NCBI GenBank assembly: GCA_900239685.1
Contig: OENT01000184.1
Location: 104,233 to 168,232, forward strand
Source: Rotaria macrura
Taxonomy: Eukaryota; Rotifera; Eurotatoria; Philodinida; Philodinidae
Reading direction: 5' to 3'
Length of the DNA: 64,000 nucleotides
The notes under the pieces are model-generated. The model had not been told where the DNA came from, searched no databases, and saw only the letters and a program-made list of their open reading frames with translations. Positions 27,759 to 41,401 of this stretch are shown one piece after another. The first letter of the stretch is position 1. Every line of letters begins with the position of its first letter. The translations under genes and the position numbers were made by a program.

Positions 27759-27924
27759 GATAGAATGTTTTTTCTCTAAAAATTCATTTAATATAAATAC
27801 ACGAACACCAAAAACTGCGAGAAATGGATTGCACATTTTTTTTTCTGTCGACAAAAACAAAGAAATTTACAAGAAAAAACCGAAATCACGAACAAATTCA
27901 AAACTTCAGACCATCCAGATCCCT

Positions 27925-30900
27925 TCACGGGTGTGGTTGTCGAAAACTATTCATAAAAAAAATAAAAATGAAAAACAAAGTGAACTTAAGATACTAAACT
28001 CATGTTTACCGTATGATAATTCGAGCACGAAGAAAAATTCGTATTAATGCAAAGACAAGAAAGGGCCAAAGTAAAATAAAAGCGATGGCTCGTCGACGTA
28101 AACCAATCAACGGTAACCACTTTGATAAAGACTATTACAATAGCATATAAAGACTACTAGAATATTAGTAAAAAATTAACTTACATTAGATTTCGAAGAA
28201 CGATGCATTTGTGTCGATAAATCTCTCTGAATAAAAGAAAAATGATTTCATTACAAAATCAGTGTTTTATTCAATGTGAAATTTGAAGAACACTAAACAT
28301 TGTTATTTTTCGCTACATAAAACGATATTATATTGAACTTAGTATTGCTTTACCGTTTCTCACATGTTTATATTGCCTAGATAACAAAGTTCATATTGTA
28401 TTCGATAGAATATGTATGCATATAAATTTCAAAAAATATTTTTTTTTAGCAATTTATAGAAAAACAAAAATTTTGTTTGCCAATTTATAATCTTTTTTTT
28501 TTGAAGCATGCTGTCTTATGAATTTACTTCAGATCAGAAAACGATTTTATTACTTGCTTTAGGTATAGTTCACTATTGCTCATAACAGGAACACATACCC
28601 AGTGAAAAATTGTCAGATTCTATGAGATTATCATCGGATTTTTGTGCAACAAAATCAAAATTATAATCGATTGAAATTTTCCAAATCCAAGGTAATTTAA
28701 TTTTTAATCAAAAATAATCTCTTAAATCAAGTATAATTTTGATTTTAATCAAATTTGACTTGATTTTAATCAAAATTATACTTGATTTAAGAGATTATTT
28801 TTGATTAAAAATCAAATTACCTTGGATTTGGAAAATTTCAATCGATTATAATTTTGATTTTGTTGCACAAAAATCCGATGATAATCTCATTGAATCCGAA
28901 AATTTTTCACTGGGTACTTCTAGCATGATTTTATTCATTGACTAGATCATAGACTATGTTAATGAAATTAATTAGAACTATACAGTATGAAAGAACGATA
29001 TGCCATCGAGGATCTCATTGGCGACATAGAATATGATGAGGGTAACTGTTTTATCATGATCTATACTTTGCAAGTTTTATGTTACCAATAGTTCCTTTCC
29101 AAAATATCCTACTATGAAAATAATGCAAATGAAACTGCTATTTATATATTAAAAAATTTTGAGTATTCGTTCGCCGATCGATGTGAGGAGATATATTCAA
29201 ATGAAATCCAATCCATATTCGTACAGAGGATTCGAAGAATGTCGAGTAATAGGAAGAATCATGTAAAAATCAATCAGATTTTCTTTTAGCTATAGAACGT
29301 TGACATTTGTCGAAGTATTCATATACAAACGAAAGAGCAACTCATGATTAAATCATAGCGATGTTGAGATTGATCTCGACAATTTTTTATTGATACTCAT
29401 CTGTTTAAGAAAACAACTGATAATCATGCAGCAAAATTGATCACTTATTCTAGTCTCTCAACGAAGTCTAGATGTGCAATAGATTTATCGCTTTATTATA
29501 TTGAAAAATTCTTAGACATTTGTTAGCAGGGCATTTAGATGATGACTACATAATGAGATTATCGATTTTTCAATTAACTATCAACGTTGCTATAGCACTC
29601 TAATTAAACAAAAAGGTTTTCATTTTGTTTTATCACCTGTTGAAGAAAATGTGATGATGTTTCTAATCGATTGAGTCTATCTAAAATGTTATTAACATCT
29701 CGTTGAAGTTTTGTAAGCGCTGACAATATAGCACGTTGTGTTTCTTTATTGTAACTATTATTTGGATGCCGTCCGTTATTACCACCAGATGCTACGGATG
29801 ATAATGAATAACGAGCACCATCAGATAGATCATGATGACGATACGATGAATGTGTTGATGATCCATGGAATTGGTTTGAATGATTGTCTAACATAATTGA
29901 ATAAATATTAAGAAAATCAAACGATGACAATTTTTTGTTTTGTTTTCTTACCTCCTCTAGTGGAACAATGTATAGGAAGATTTGTTCCATCTTGACCACC
30001 GAATACTTGTGGTTGATGTCTGCTCGTACTATTTGATGTTGGTTCAGATGGAATGTTACCTGCTGATGAAGGTTCAACAGTCTAGAAATAAGAAGAAACG
30101 ATTCATTTCTTATTGATATTTAGGCATAATCGTTTACTTGAATATTATCTTTTATGGTCATTTCATCATTCGATACACCTTGATTGAGAGAAAGTCGATC
30201 AGGCGGATCATCATAGAATTCTTCAGCATCTATATCATAATAGTACAGTTGCAACAAGAAAAACCAATGACGATTGAAATTTACCAGAAGATGATATCGA
30301 TGGGGAAGATGAAGAAGGAGATGATGATGGTACAGGACCATTACCAGATGAGACTCTTGTTTTTATAGGACCATTCACATGATTCACTGGATATTCATCA
30401 TGACTATCTAAAATAAAATGTTCGTTCATTTTGTCTTCTTTTCGTTAAAGACTATGCTTTGATATATGCTATTTTACTTTCACCGGTACCATTGACAAGA
30501 GTTCCAAACGTGTTGAGTTTTTTTTTCTTAGAGTTTGTTTGACACGATTTTTTCTTTTTCAATGCATTTGGTTGATTTCCTTCTGTACCATCATCAACAA
30601 ATTCATAGAAGGGCCCAATCAATTGAGTAAATTCTAATACTTCATTTGTTTGCGGCATTGTTTCAAGAATCTTCAATAGATGACGAAAAGCTAAATGGAA
30701 TTGGTTCTATTTCTTTAGTCAATATTTACTTTTCGAATTTCATCAATGTAAGCTGACATAGCTGCTTCTTTAGTCATTGACCGACATTTATCCCAAGCAT
30801 CCCTAAGATAATAAGTAATTAGAAGAGAAGAATGCGAAAACCTAACGTAGTTTTAAACTTACCATTTCGCTCGATTGATATAATTAAATACAGATGGCCG

Positions 30901-31113
30901 AGATTCTTTACATGGGCCAGCTGTAGCTTGCTTGTAAAGTCCATAAAAGGTCAATTTCATTTCATTCGATGGTTGAAACGTACCTAATAATATTGCTACA
31001 ACCGATACAAAGAACAGAGCCTTCATCAAAAGTCAATTACCATCACTTGGCAATCGTTGAATAGCTTTGACAGCTGCATTGAATTTTTCTTGTAGACTAG
31101 CTGTCGATGCCAT
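27925..31113 (-). CDS. ACBD5: ACBD5/ACBD4-like acyl-CoA-binding membrane protein
   Basis: Tail-anchored acyl-CoA-binding protein; ACBD5 tethers peroxisomes to the ER through VAP proteins and supports import of very-long-chain acyl-CoA. Eleven exons: 31041-31113, 30863-30983, 30730-30802, 30484-30670, 30285-30407, 30138-30229, 29952-30081, 29637-29887, 28185-28226, 28010-28131, 27925-27946; 411 aa, phases consistent. The ACB domain covers about residues 5-95 with LQEKFNAAVKAIQRLP, MKLTFYGLYKQATAGPCK and AKWDAWDKC, then ILETMP and LIGPFYEFVDDG as in ACBD5. A low-complexity Ser/Asn middle contains the acidic DAEEFYDDPP (193-202), a plausible degenerate FFAT motif for VAP binding. A short coiled coil (about 320-350) precedes a Trp/Pro-containing C-terminal membrane helix (AIAFILLWPFLVFALIRIFL) with basic flanks. 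The acceptor of exon 10 is uncertain by 12 bp, and the last 22-bp exon is the least certain. Intron 8 holds a MITE. Confidence 0.9.
28598..28914. mobile_element. Palindromic MITE with TA target duplication
   Basis: A 317-bp near-perfect inverted repeat. The left end starts CCCAGTGAAAAAT and the right end is its complement, flanked on both sides by TA (28596-28597 and 28915-28916). Reading inward, the two arms match for about 150 bp with only about four differences, meeting near 28756 in an AT-rich centre that contains a repeated TTGATTTTAATCAAA unit. No open frame. TIR plus TA duplication fits a non-autonomous Tc1/mariner-type foldback element. It sits in intron 8 of the ACBD5-like gene, and the close match of the arms suggests recent insertion or arm conversion. 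Confidence 0.85.
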
Positions 31114-31592
31114 GATATTATACAAATTAAGAGAAAAAATGATAAAAGAACCAATATGAAAAATCTTCAAAATGAAAATCAAAAGCATAACAAAAACATA
31201 ATGTTATGAACAAAATTCTTTTCAAAACTATCATAATGATTGCATTTCTTGCTACATGTTCAGAAGTGTTCATTTTATTGACATAAATAATCATACAAAC
31301 AGTTTCATACATACCTATGTCAAGTAAACAATCTAATTATTTCTCTTCTAACCTCGAAGACAACAACAATTTTACCAAGTGACATAGTCTAACCGAATAG
31401 GAAAAATTAAAAGAAAAATCATCCGATGTAAAATGACATCTATCAACAAAATTCTCTTGGAGGATCATGATCAATCATGGCTACATGTTTGTCAACTTTT
31501 ATTGCTTCATTACATTTTCTTCTTTTTCTTTTTACGATTCAGTTTCCTTTTTGTTGATTATTATCTAACTAAAAAACGACAAAGAAATTATC
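31114..31592. promoter_or_regulatory. Head-to-head spacer between ACBD5 and hnRNP A/B genes
   Basis: 479 bp separate the start codons of two divergently transcribed genes, so this segment must contain both 5' untranslated regions and probably a shared promoter. A pyrimidine-rich tract lies near 31500-31545. I see no clear TATA box or other named element. Confidence 0.45.
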
Positions 31593-33425
<1,833 letters not shown>

Positions 33426-36400
33426 AATAAGAACCGATGCAAGTGTGGTATGTGTTTAAGGAGAACTCGAAAAAAAGAACTAATTGACATCAATATTGAG
33501 ATTCGATGTTTAGTGTATGTGTGTGTGTGCGTGTGTGTGTGTCTGTGCTTGACGAAAAGTAAAAGCATTGTTTTTCGCCATTTTTCATGTTGTAGTCTTC
33601 AAATACTCGTTCTTTTGTTCTTTTCGATCAAACATTTTCAATTAAGACAAAAAAAATAATTTTAAAAACGAAGAAATTTCATTTTTCCTAAATTGAAAAC
33701 GTGTGAGAAAGTAATTAGTTCTAATTTTTTACTCTTCACATCACCAGACAATAGACAATCAGAACTAAGACAATAGAACGAAATCAAATCATGTTTTGGT
33801 TATGGGCTTTTATCATTACTCTTTTTTCTGTCATTTTTCACAACAGCTGTGGAAGTCACTATGTCTGTTTTTTGCCTGTTTATCTTAAATACACATATGA
33901 ATTGAATATATGCTTTTGTTTAAGTATTATCTTAAGATGTAAGTAAAGAATAAAAAAGATATATTAGATGATCAGTAAAGAAATATATTTAAACATTAGT
34001 GAAGTCAATACAAACAACGAGAGAAAGATAAGTTCAAGTATAAGATATGCCGAAAACGTTTGAAATGATCCTACAAGATTTATAGAAGTAACAATAGAGT
34101 CGTTTCAATTAGAGTCGAAATTAATTGAGCTTGTGTTACAAAAATCTACTGATCTGATCGGAAGGTGAATTTTAAAATATTGGACTTGATGGTCACTATC
34201 AAAACAATGTATACAAGAAGATACAGTTGATTTTTTCAAAGTTATATTCGGGACTATTTGATTAAGTTCGGTATTAATATGTATCTAAATATTCATGCGT
34301 ATATATGCATATATATATATATATGAACCTTTTGGTATCGGAAAAAGCGTCAGTATGTAACCATTGGAATTTTAGTTAATAATGTATTTTACAAATGTGT
34401 TTTTTTCTTATCCGTTAACTATATCTTTATTTTTTATATTAGCCAAAAATTTCATCATTGCCTCCTCGTCATGTATCTATATACGTCGTTGGAGTTATTT
34501 AGATAGTCTAGCATCTACATAGAACTATATCAAAGCGCACAGGCGAATCAGCAGGAATACAAGATACGTCAAACATTTATTCATGGGTTATTGTTATATA
34601 TAAATACACATATGTACAGAGTAAGCAATATGGTATAAAGAAAAGTGTATACTTCTGGGTAAGTGTACTTAGTTTATATGAGAAAAGACAGATTAAAAAG
34701 AAGGCTAAGTAAATATATATATATATATTGTAAGAATATGCTACTCTCTTGTATTATTATATCATTTAATTCATACTTATTTTCTTTCTTTTTGTATTTA
34801 GAATGGATTCGATAATTCACAGTCAGATAGAAAGCAAAAATAGTAATTTGGCATTTTTTTTATTAATTTTAAAAATGTTGTTTTTATGTATATATCGATT
34901 AATAAATAAATATTATTTATTGTTTAATTTGTATTTTGAAAAATTATACATTTTTCTAGATACAAATATTGTTCAATATGTCATTTTTGATCTATTAGAC
35001 GTTTGAATTACGCAAAGTTTATTTGGCTCATTCAAAACGTTTGCCAAAATCATGGACGACTCAATTTGTGACAGCAACTTATATACTGATCATATCAAAA
35101 GAATTTTGAATTGATTTACAAAATGCAAAAGAAATGCGAACATTCAACAATTTGTATATTAAAACTTGGAAAGCTTTGATTCAATCGAATTCTAGAGCAA
35201 AATCTTAAAATGTAAGATAACATTACATATCGACAAAAATAGATTCGTTTGCAATAGATAAATGTTCATTGTAGCTTAAAACTTTTCTACTATTACTATA
35301 GTAATAAAAATAGTTTTTGCACATGACTACACTCAATGCAGACTTCCTCTAGTTTAATGATTACAATTTTCAAGTTTCTATTAATGTTCGAACGATGATA
35401 TATGGACCGTACTTTTTGAGATATAGAAACACTGAAATGCCTTGTGAATCCATATACTTATTCAATGACTTTCAATAAGGAAACTCTCCAATTACGACGA
35501 GCATATTTCCTTGGTGACGGCTGAAAAGTTGCATAATTCTTAAATTCGTTAATACCCGATTGGCCTGGTTAATTATTCAGATCAGATGCATATAGGATAA
35601 TAGGTTCGTACAACTATAAGAAGTGTAAGATATTGATCATGTATTGTAGCTCGTCAGCCCAGGGATACAATTGTTTATGACCTTTTATTGAATGCTGAAT
35701 GAAGATTCAAGGATAACAAATATAATGTGCATAAGAAGAGATAGACTTGGTCGAATGACTTGTTGACTATATGGTTTCAAGCGATGTGAGGAATGTGAAG
35801 TGTTTGCTAGGCATCGAATAGAAAGAAACAGAAGCGACTACTCGAAATCGATGAAAAATTTTCGTTAAAAGTATGATCCGATCGAGTACGCAAATTTTTG
35901 ATCTCATGAACTAGAATAAAATATGAAACAACCGATGAATTTGAATGAACCATTTACGAGCCACCTTTAATGTATTCTTTTTCATGAGAAAAAAAATACT
36001 AATTCTCGATCAAGAATACTCTTCATGCATCCGAGTACCTTTTGGTCACTGAAACAATGGAATTGAAACAATTTTTAAATCACTTTTGATAATTAGCACA
36101 TAGTTTTCAACGTAGAACAAAACTACAATATGACATATACGAATATTGGCCTAGACTCATTCTGAATAGTTAAATACGTAGCAAATTAAAAAGAACAACG
36201 AGTCAATATCTTCCTGATTGTTATTCAAACAATTGAACATCTAATAAGAAAATTTAATAAATCATACAGAAGCTTTTAAAATGTCATAGTATGAAAGATG
36301 CAAAAGAATTATACAATCTTAATCATTACATTTAAGGCAAAAACATGTACTATCATCGAATAAATTCTTTCAGCTCTCTAAAAGCTATTCCAGTTGATTT

Positions 36401-37440
36401 TAACATTCGTTTCTTTGTCACTCATAGGACCATGAGAAAAAATAAAACAAGCTTTTTTTCTCTACAGTTACCAGTCACTTTTTCTATTCTGTTAGTGGAG
36501 CAAATTTTTCTAGTGGATTTGTTTCTTCTATTATTACGAAGCCATGGTAAAAGTTGGCGTCCTACTCCACATAGTTTTGATTATTTGTCTTTCTTCTACA
36601 TTGAAATAATATTGACTTGTCAAATAAAAGTTCAATTTATTTTTATTTATATTTAAAAAGTGAATATTTGACTACTTCGATAGCCATTTTATGTGATTTA
36701 AATGTTGCACTAATGATCTTAGCGAAGTAAACTTATAGATAAATCTTGTGATTCGTTTTTTTTTATATACTTTTGTAGTAAATAACGATGAAATAGATGT
36801 TCATTACTGTTGACTCGAATAAATAATCTTACATCATATGATTAATGCCTTATTGACAAGACATGCTGAATTAGATTTGCAGAAAAATATTACTATCAAG
36901 TATTTGATCATAAAATTTCTAATATAATCACATATTTCGAAAGATTTTCACCAGAGACTGTTGCTGTCATTATCTCTCTAGTTTAATGGCGATTACATAA
37001 ACTACAGTTGTCTTGTTAGATATTGTGAGAACACACATCATAAGCCTATCATTTAGAATGCATCTCCGAAAGTCTCTATTGATCTTCCTCCTCTACATAC
37101 ACTATAACACAGTAATATTCTCATGTATTCTTGGGTCTTCGATGAATGATGGTGTCCAGTATTGATTGCTATTGTTTTATCCTTGTTACTTGCCTACAAG
37201 TTCTGTCTCTGTCTCTCGCTGCCGTTCCAAGTATATTCTGTTTATGCCCCATCGACTATTTATCTGTTTATTTGTATGTTTGATTTGTCTCAACACTTCC
37301 CCAAACTGTAATTTCTTTCAACAGTTGCCCTGTTCTTCAGGGTTCAGATACATGAAGCAATATCTCTTGGTTATTCTTTTTTACTAAAATGTTAATTATT
37401 ATTGAAACGTTGTTTTTATTTCAATACTTTAGATAGAAAT
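33426..37440. other. Intergenic, hnRNP 3' region and upstream of RRM paralogue
   Basis: A TG-rich simple repeat lies at 33518-33543, probably in the hnRNP 3' untranslated region, and short TA runs occur near 34312-34324 and 34713-34728. No coding exon recognised; open frames such as 36345-36656 are featureless. The CTTTAG at 37428-37433, 7 bp before the next start codon, looks like a splice acceptor. Confidence 0.45.
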
Positions 37441-38629
37441 ATGTCTACTGTGGTAATAACTGGTCTTCTTAGCCAAACAAATAGTGATATGGTTCAAAGC
37501 TACTGTCAAAACTATGGCCGAATATTAAATTGTTATATAAAGTCCAATGAATGCGTAGTAAGCTTTGCAGATAAAGATAGTGCAGAAGAATTTATCCGAT
37601 CTTCACCACATCGAATCGATTCTGGTGGTTATGTTAATGCAACACGAAAAACAGCATTAAGTCGAAATTCTTTCAATTGTCAACGTGTGACAACCGAAAT
37701 AAATAGTAATATTCGTTTAGCAATACATGGTACCCGTGAACAATTAGACGAACAAAGTCTCGTACGATATTTTTCACAGTATGGACGTGTAAGAATGTGT
37801 TTATCAAATCCATCACAAGGTTGTGCGACGATAACTTTCGACGATCGAATGAGTTATGAACGTGCATTAAAAGAATCAACCCATTTTCTGAATGGACGTT
37901 CGTTAACTGTTGAACGTTATACATCGAACGAAGAACCTCAGTTAAATAAGCGTATGAAATTATCCGGTGCTGATGAATCAACATCTTCTACTCTAGCATC
38001 TCAATTCGAACGTGAAAAAGAACAATTAATAAATGAACGCATACATATTGAAAGTCAATATCAGGAACGTATAAAGTTATATGAATTTGAAAAATTTCAA
38101 TTGAGTGAATATCTAGCAAAACAACAAAACGAATTTAATCAACAAATTGGTCATTATCAATATTTGCTTAAGCAAAGTTTAGATGAAATAACAAATAAAG
38201 ATAAACAGATAGAACAATTAAAAAAAGAAAATAAAGATATCGAGTATGATAAACAGAACATATACACTTTTTTTTTTAAATTCAAGAAAATTATTGATAA
38301 TTGTACTTTTCTACTAGTGATCTACTTCGGCGAAGTGTGTATGATAATGAACAACAGCAACTTCATATGCGTAAACGTGAAGATACACATAATCAAACAA
38401 AAAGAAAATATGAAGAACTTTATAAAGCTTACATAAAATTAAAAGATAATTGGTAAGAAACTTTCTTGGTAAAAAAATTTCGCAGAAAAGAAAATTTCAT
38501 GTCGTATGTATTCATCATGAAGCTACTCTATTTAGTTTTAGTCAAAGAAGTATTGAAAAAGGTTCGGCTAGTACAATTACGATAGTTGATAAACCTAAAT
38601 CAACTAAAGATGATGTTAAGAAAAAGTAA
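37441..38629 (+). CDS. Diverged double-RRM protein with coiled-coil tail (paralogue B)
   Basis: Three exons: 37441-38243, 38318-38452, 38542-38629; phases agree; 341 aa. Two RRM-like folds are followed by a long charged coiled coil. RRM1 (about 3-69) has an RNP2-like VVITGLL but its RNP1 position reads NECVVSF, lacking the RNA-stacking aromatics; RRM2 (about 91-160) has IRLAIHGT and GCATITF, also degenerate. SPHRID in RRM1 corresponds to RPHTID in the neighbouring hnRNP A/B protein, arguing for common origin. Residues about 186-300 form a Glu/Gln/Lys-rich coiled coil. RNA binding may be weakened or replaced by protein pairing. The start was chosen at the ATG just after an apparent acceptor. 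The stop overlaps a strong AA|GTAAGT donor at 38626, so a further 3' exon (perhaps at 39140) may be used instead. Confidence 0.8.
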
Positions 38630-40448
38630 GTAATATTTCTACATTAAAAAGTATTTGACTTGATTTGTTTATGAGAAATGTCATCTAAAACGTGTCTTCT
38701 TAATATTTATTGGGAATAGTGATTTTCATATGTTCCCTAGATCATGTCTAAGCATTGTATCAGATCTCTTTGTTTAGGCTTCAACTGGAAAGAATTATTT
38801 TTTTCAATCGAATAAAACATATCTAAAACAATTCTAATGTTCTATCAAATGATTTACTGACAAACTGTAGAATAGCTTCCCATGAATATATGATTCATTT
38901 CTAAATAATACTTTGTATTTCATTGCTTTTACTCGAGTCTCAACAACATTTCTTTCTTGTGATACATTATCATTAAATGAAACAGAAACTATTCATGTAG
39001 AATTGTGATACTTGCAACAAGTACAGTTCATTTTGATGCTTCACTCATTTCTTTACTGCATACGTGAGAAATTGATGAGACAATGTGTCAAAAAATACAT
39101 CTATTAAAATAAACTAACCATAATTATTATAAATAAAGTACTGCATCACATTTGACGCCGAAATCAAACAGTGGTACAGCGAAAACATTCTACATCAAGA
39201 CCTTCTATTGATATTTTGATGCTTCAGTTATTCACAGAGTCTAGTTCAAAACCGATGACAATATGCTTTTAGAGTAGGATGAGCAGACGAATATTGTTTT
39301 CTATTTTTTTGTTTTCTACATAGGAAATATTCCATACAGCTATTAAAGTGCAACATATGTTGTTTACTTTCCCGGAACTAAATACCAAAGTAACCAAGAA
39401 TCGATATTGATTATTGTTGTTTCGGTTGTTCCATTGAGTATATTGGAGGAAGGAATTTTCCAGATGATAAAACGCTTGTGAAAAGAAATCTAGCTTATTC
39501 CGTAGTGTTGATCGAAAGATACTATCACTTATATATGTATCTATCTTCGAAAGTCATAAACGTTTTGAGTTATGCTAATAGAGAAGTCGCGAGAAAATCC
39601 ATGTTGATAGTGAATTTACAGAAAAACTGGATACTATATTTGTAGAAATCGACGAAATAATCCGTATTACTTAAGGAATCTGCTGTCCTGAAATGAATAC
39701 ATTTATTCTAGCGTAAGCTTTCAATCTCTTTTGTGTGTGCGTTGAAAATTTTTATATATAAAAGACGATCAAACGAAATTTTAAGTTGAAGTTTGTATTT
39801 ATAGACACAACTGCTATTGCTATTAGTGCTTGCTTTTAACATTTTCATCAAGAACAAATGATTTTTTCTCAGTATATTAGATCTAGAAAAAAGAACATGA
39901 GATTTCTTGTTACTTCTTATCGAGGATTCAGAGTCCGATTATGAAATCATAGTTTTGGGGTAAAGTTTTCAAGTAGTTTTTCTCGTTCCAGGCGATCCCA
40001 ACGAGAGAATTGTTCGATAAAAGTTCAAGTTGCATGATAATAATTTTAGAAGGATAGCTGATGAAAAGGAATTCTACTGATTGTATAAAATATGATCTCA
40101 GAAGAATTTATTTGTTTTACTCGTCTGATACCATGTTTCGATTTAAAAACTTTTATTCTATGATCTCTGTTGTTTATTTCAGACTCTAAGCTCAAGAATT
40201 CTATTCAAATACAACAATCGATTCTAGTTGTTTTGTGTTTTTTTGTTTTTCCTTGTTTTGTGATATTATTTGGTTTCTTTTTAAGTATCTATCTATATAT
40301 GTATATATATGTACAATACTAACACAGAGAGTCAATGCTTGTCCTTTATGTTCTTTTTCCTTGTTTAAATGTATTAACTATATTCACTTGGTCATATATA
40401 TATATATATAAATATATGGCAGTTATTGTTTCCTATTTTGATATTTTC
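38630..40448. other. Spacer between RRM paralogues B and C
   Basis: Mostly featureless AT-rich DNA. A possible alternative last exon for the upstream gene begins at 39140 after AAATAAAG and would encode about 22 residues (TASHLTPKSNSGTAK...) before a stop; support is weak. A TA-rich run lies at 40397-40411. Confidence 0.35.
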
Positions 40449-40450
40449 AG
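40449..40450 (+). other. Splice acceptor AG immediately before the start codon of paralogue C
   Basis: The start codon at 40451 is directly preceded by a pyrimidine-rich tract ending TTTTCAG. This implies removal of an upstream intron within the 5' untranslated region, or addition of a trans-spliced leader right at the ATG. No leader sequence is present in the window to decide. Confidence 0.55.
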
Positions 40451-41401
40451 ATGTCGTCATCCGCATCGTTTAAATGTCAAGTTCTCGTACGTAATTTAGC
40501 TAAGCGCACAACAGCCAAACAATTACAACAATATGCATCACGTTATGGTTCAATACTAGATTGCTTTTTAACTGAGGGTGATGGTGAAGCTTTTATTGAA
40601 TTTAACGATCGTATCAGTGTAGACGTATTTATGGATAAACGACCACACAGTATCGATGGTAACGAAATACAATGTCAACGTTGTGTACCACCAAATGAAT
40701 TACAAAAACCAGTGAAGCGCATTTTTCTGCGTGGTACAGTACAACAATTGTCTGAAAGTCGTCTATCAAATTATTTTGATAAGTATGGCAAAGTTTTATC
40801 CTGTACTATACCGAAAGGTAAACGTAACAATACGTTTACGCATTTTGGCTACGCCTTTGTGGCATTCGATGATGAAGATGCTGTTGATAGAATAATACAA
40901 GATAAACCACATTTTCTTGACGGCTCAGAATTAGAAGTACAAAAGGCTGAAGATTTAGCACGTAACCGTCGACCATCATTATCAAGATCACCAAGTTCAC
41001 GTTCGTCTCGTTCACCGATACGGTCGATTTCAATAAATAATAATAAACGTGCAAGACGTGAATCACCTTCACCACCACCAATACCACTACCATTACCGCC
41101 ACCCCCAACATCCATGAAACGTCCATCAGTCCGTAATACAGATGAATTAACAATACGACAATTGGAAGAAGAAAATCGTCGATTACATGAACATCTCATA
41201 TTATCGAAACGTCATTTCGATGAAGATATGTGGAAATTAAGACGAGAACTAGATGAAGAGCGTCGACGTTATGATCAATTAAAATTGGAATATGATTATT
41301 TACGTCGTGATTTAGCACATGTCACAACTGAATTACAACAAAAAGCATCAACAAGACATATGAATTCGACTACGAAACGTGATCTATCATCAAGACGATA
41401 G
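40451..41401 (+). CDS. Double-RRM protein with RS/Pro-rich linker and coiled-coil tail (paralogue C)
   Basis: Single coding exon, 316 aa. RRM1 (about 9-78) has RNP2 QVLVRNLA and a weakened RNP1 (GEAFIEF); RRM2 (about 89-165) has RNP2 RIFLRGTV and an intact RNP1 with both aromatics (FGYAFVAF). RPHSIDG and KPHFLDG sit at the same places as RPHTID and KPHVING in the hnRNP A/B protein upstream. A basic Arg-Ser stretch (173-192), a basic RRES patch (200-204) and a proline run (207-219) follow, typical of splicing regulators and nuclear localisation. Residues about 231-298 form a strongly charged coiled coil, as in paralogue B. The product is probably nuclear and RNA-binding through RRM2, dimerising through the tail. 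No intron interrupts the coding part, unlike the hnRNP gene, although the acceptor next to the ATG implies a 5' intron. Confidence 0.88.
   Translation: MSSSASFKCQVLVRNLAKRTTAKQLQQYASRYGSILDCFLTEGDGEAFIEFNDRISVDVFMDKRPHSIDGNEIQCQRCVPPNELQKPVKRIFLRGTVQQLSESRLSNYFDKYGKVLSCTIPKGKRNNTFTHFGYAFVAFDDEDAVDRIIQDKPHFLDGSELEVQKAEDLARNRRPSLSRSPSSRSSRSPIRSISINNNKRARRESPSPPPIPLPLPPPPTSMKRPSVRNTDELTIRQLEEENRRLHEHLILSKRHFDEDMWKLRRELDEERRRYDQLKLEYDYLRRDLAHVTTELQQKASTRHMNSTTKRDLSSRR

Noticed and set aside
40836..41199. Two antisense frames over paralogue C
   Set aside because: Both lie opposite a confident RRM-RS-coiled-coil exon and show only mirror-image low complexity.
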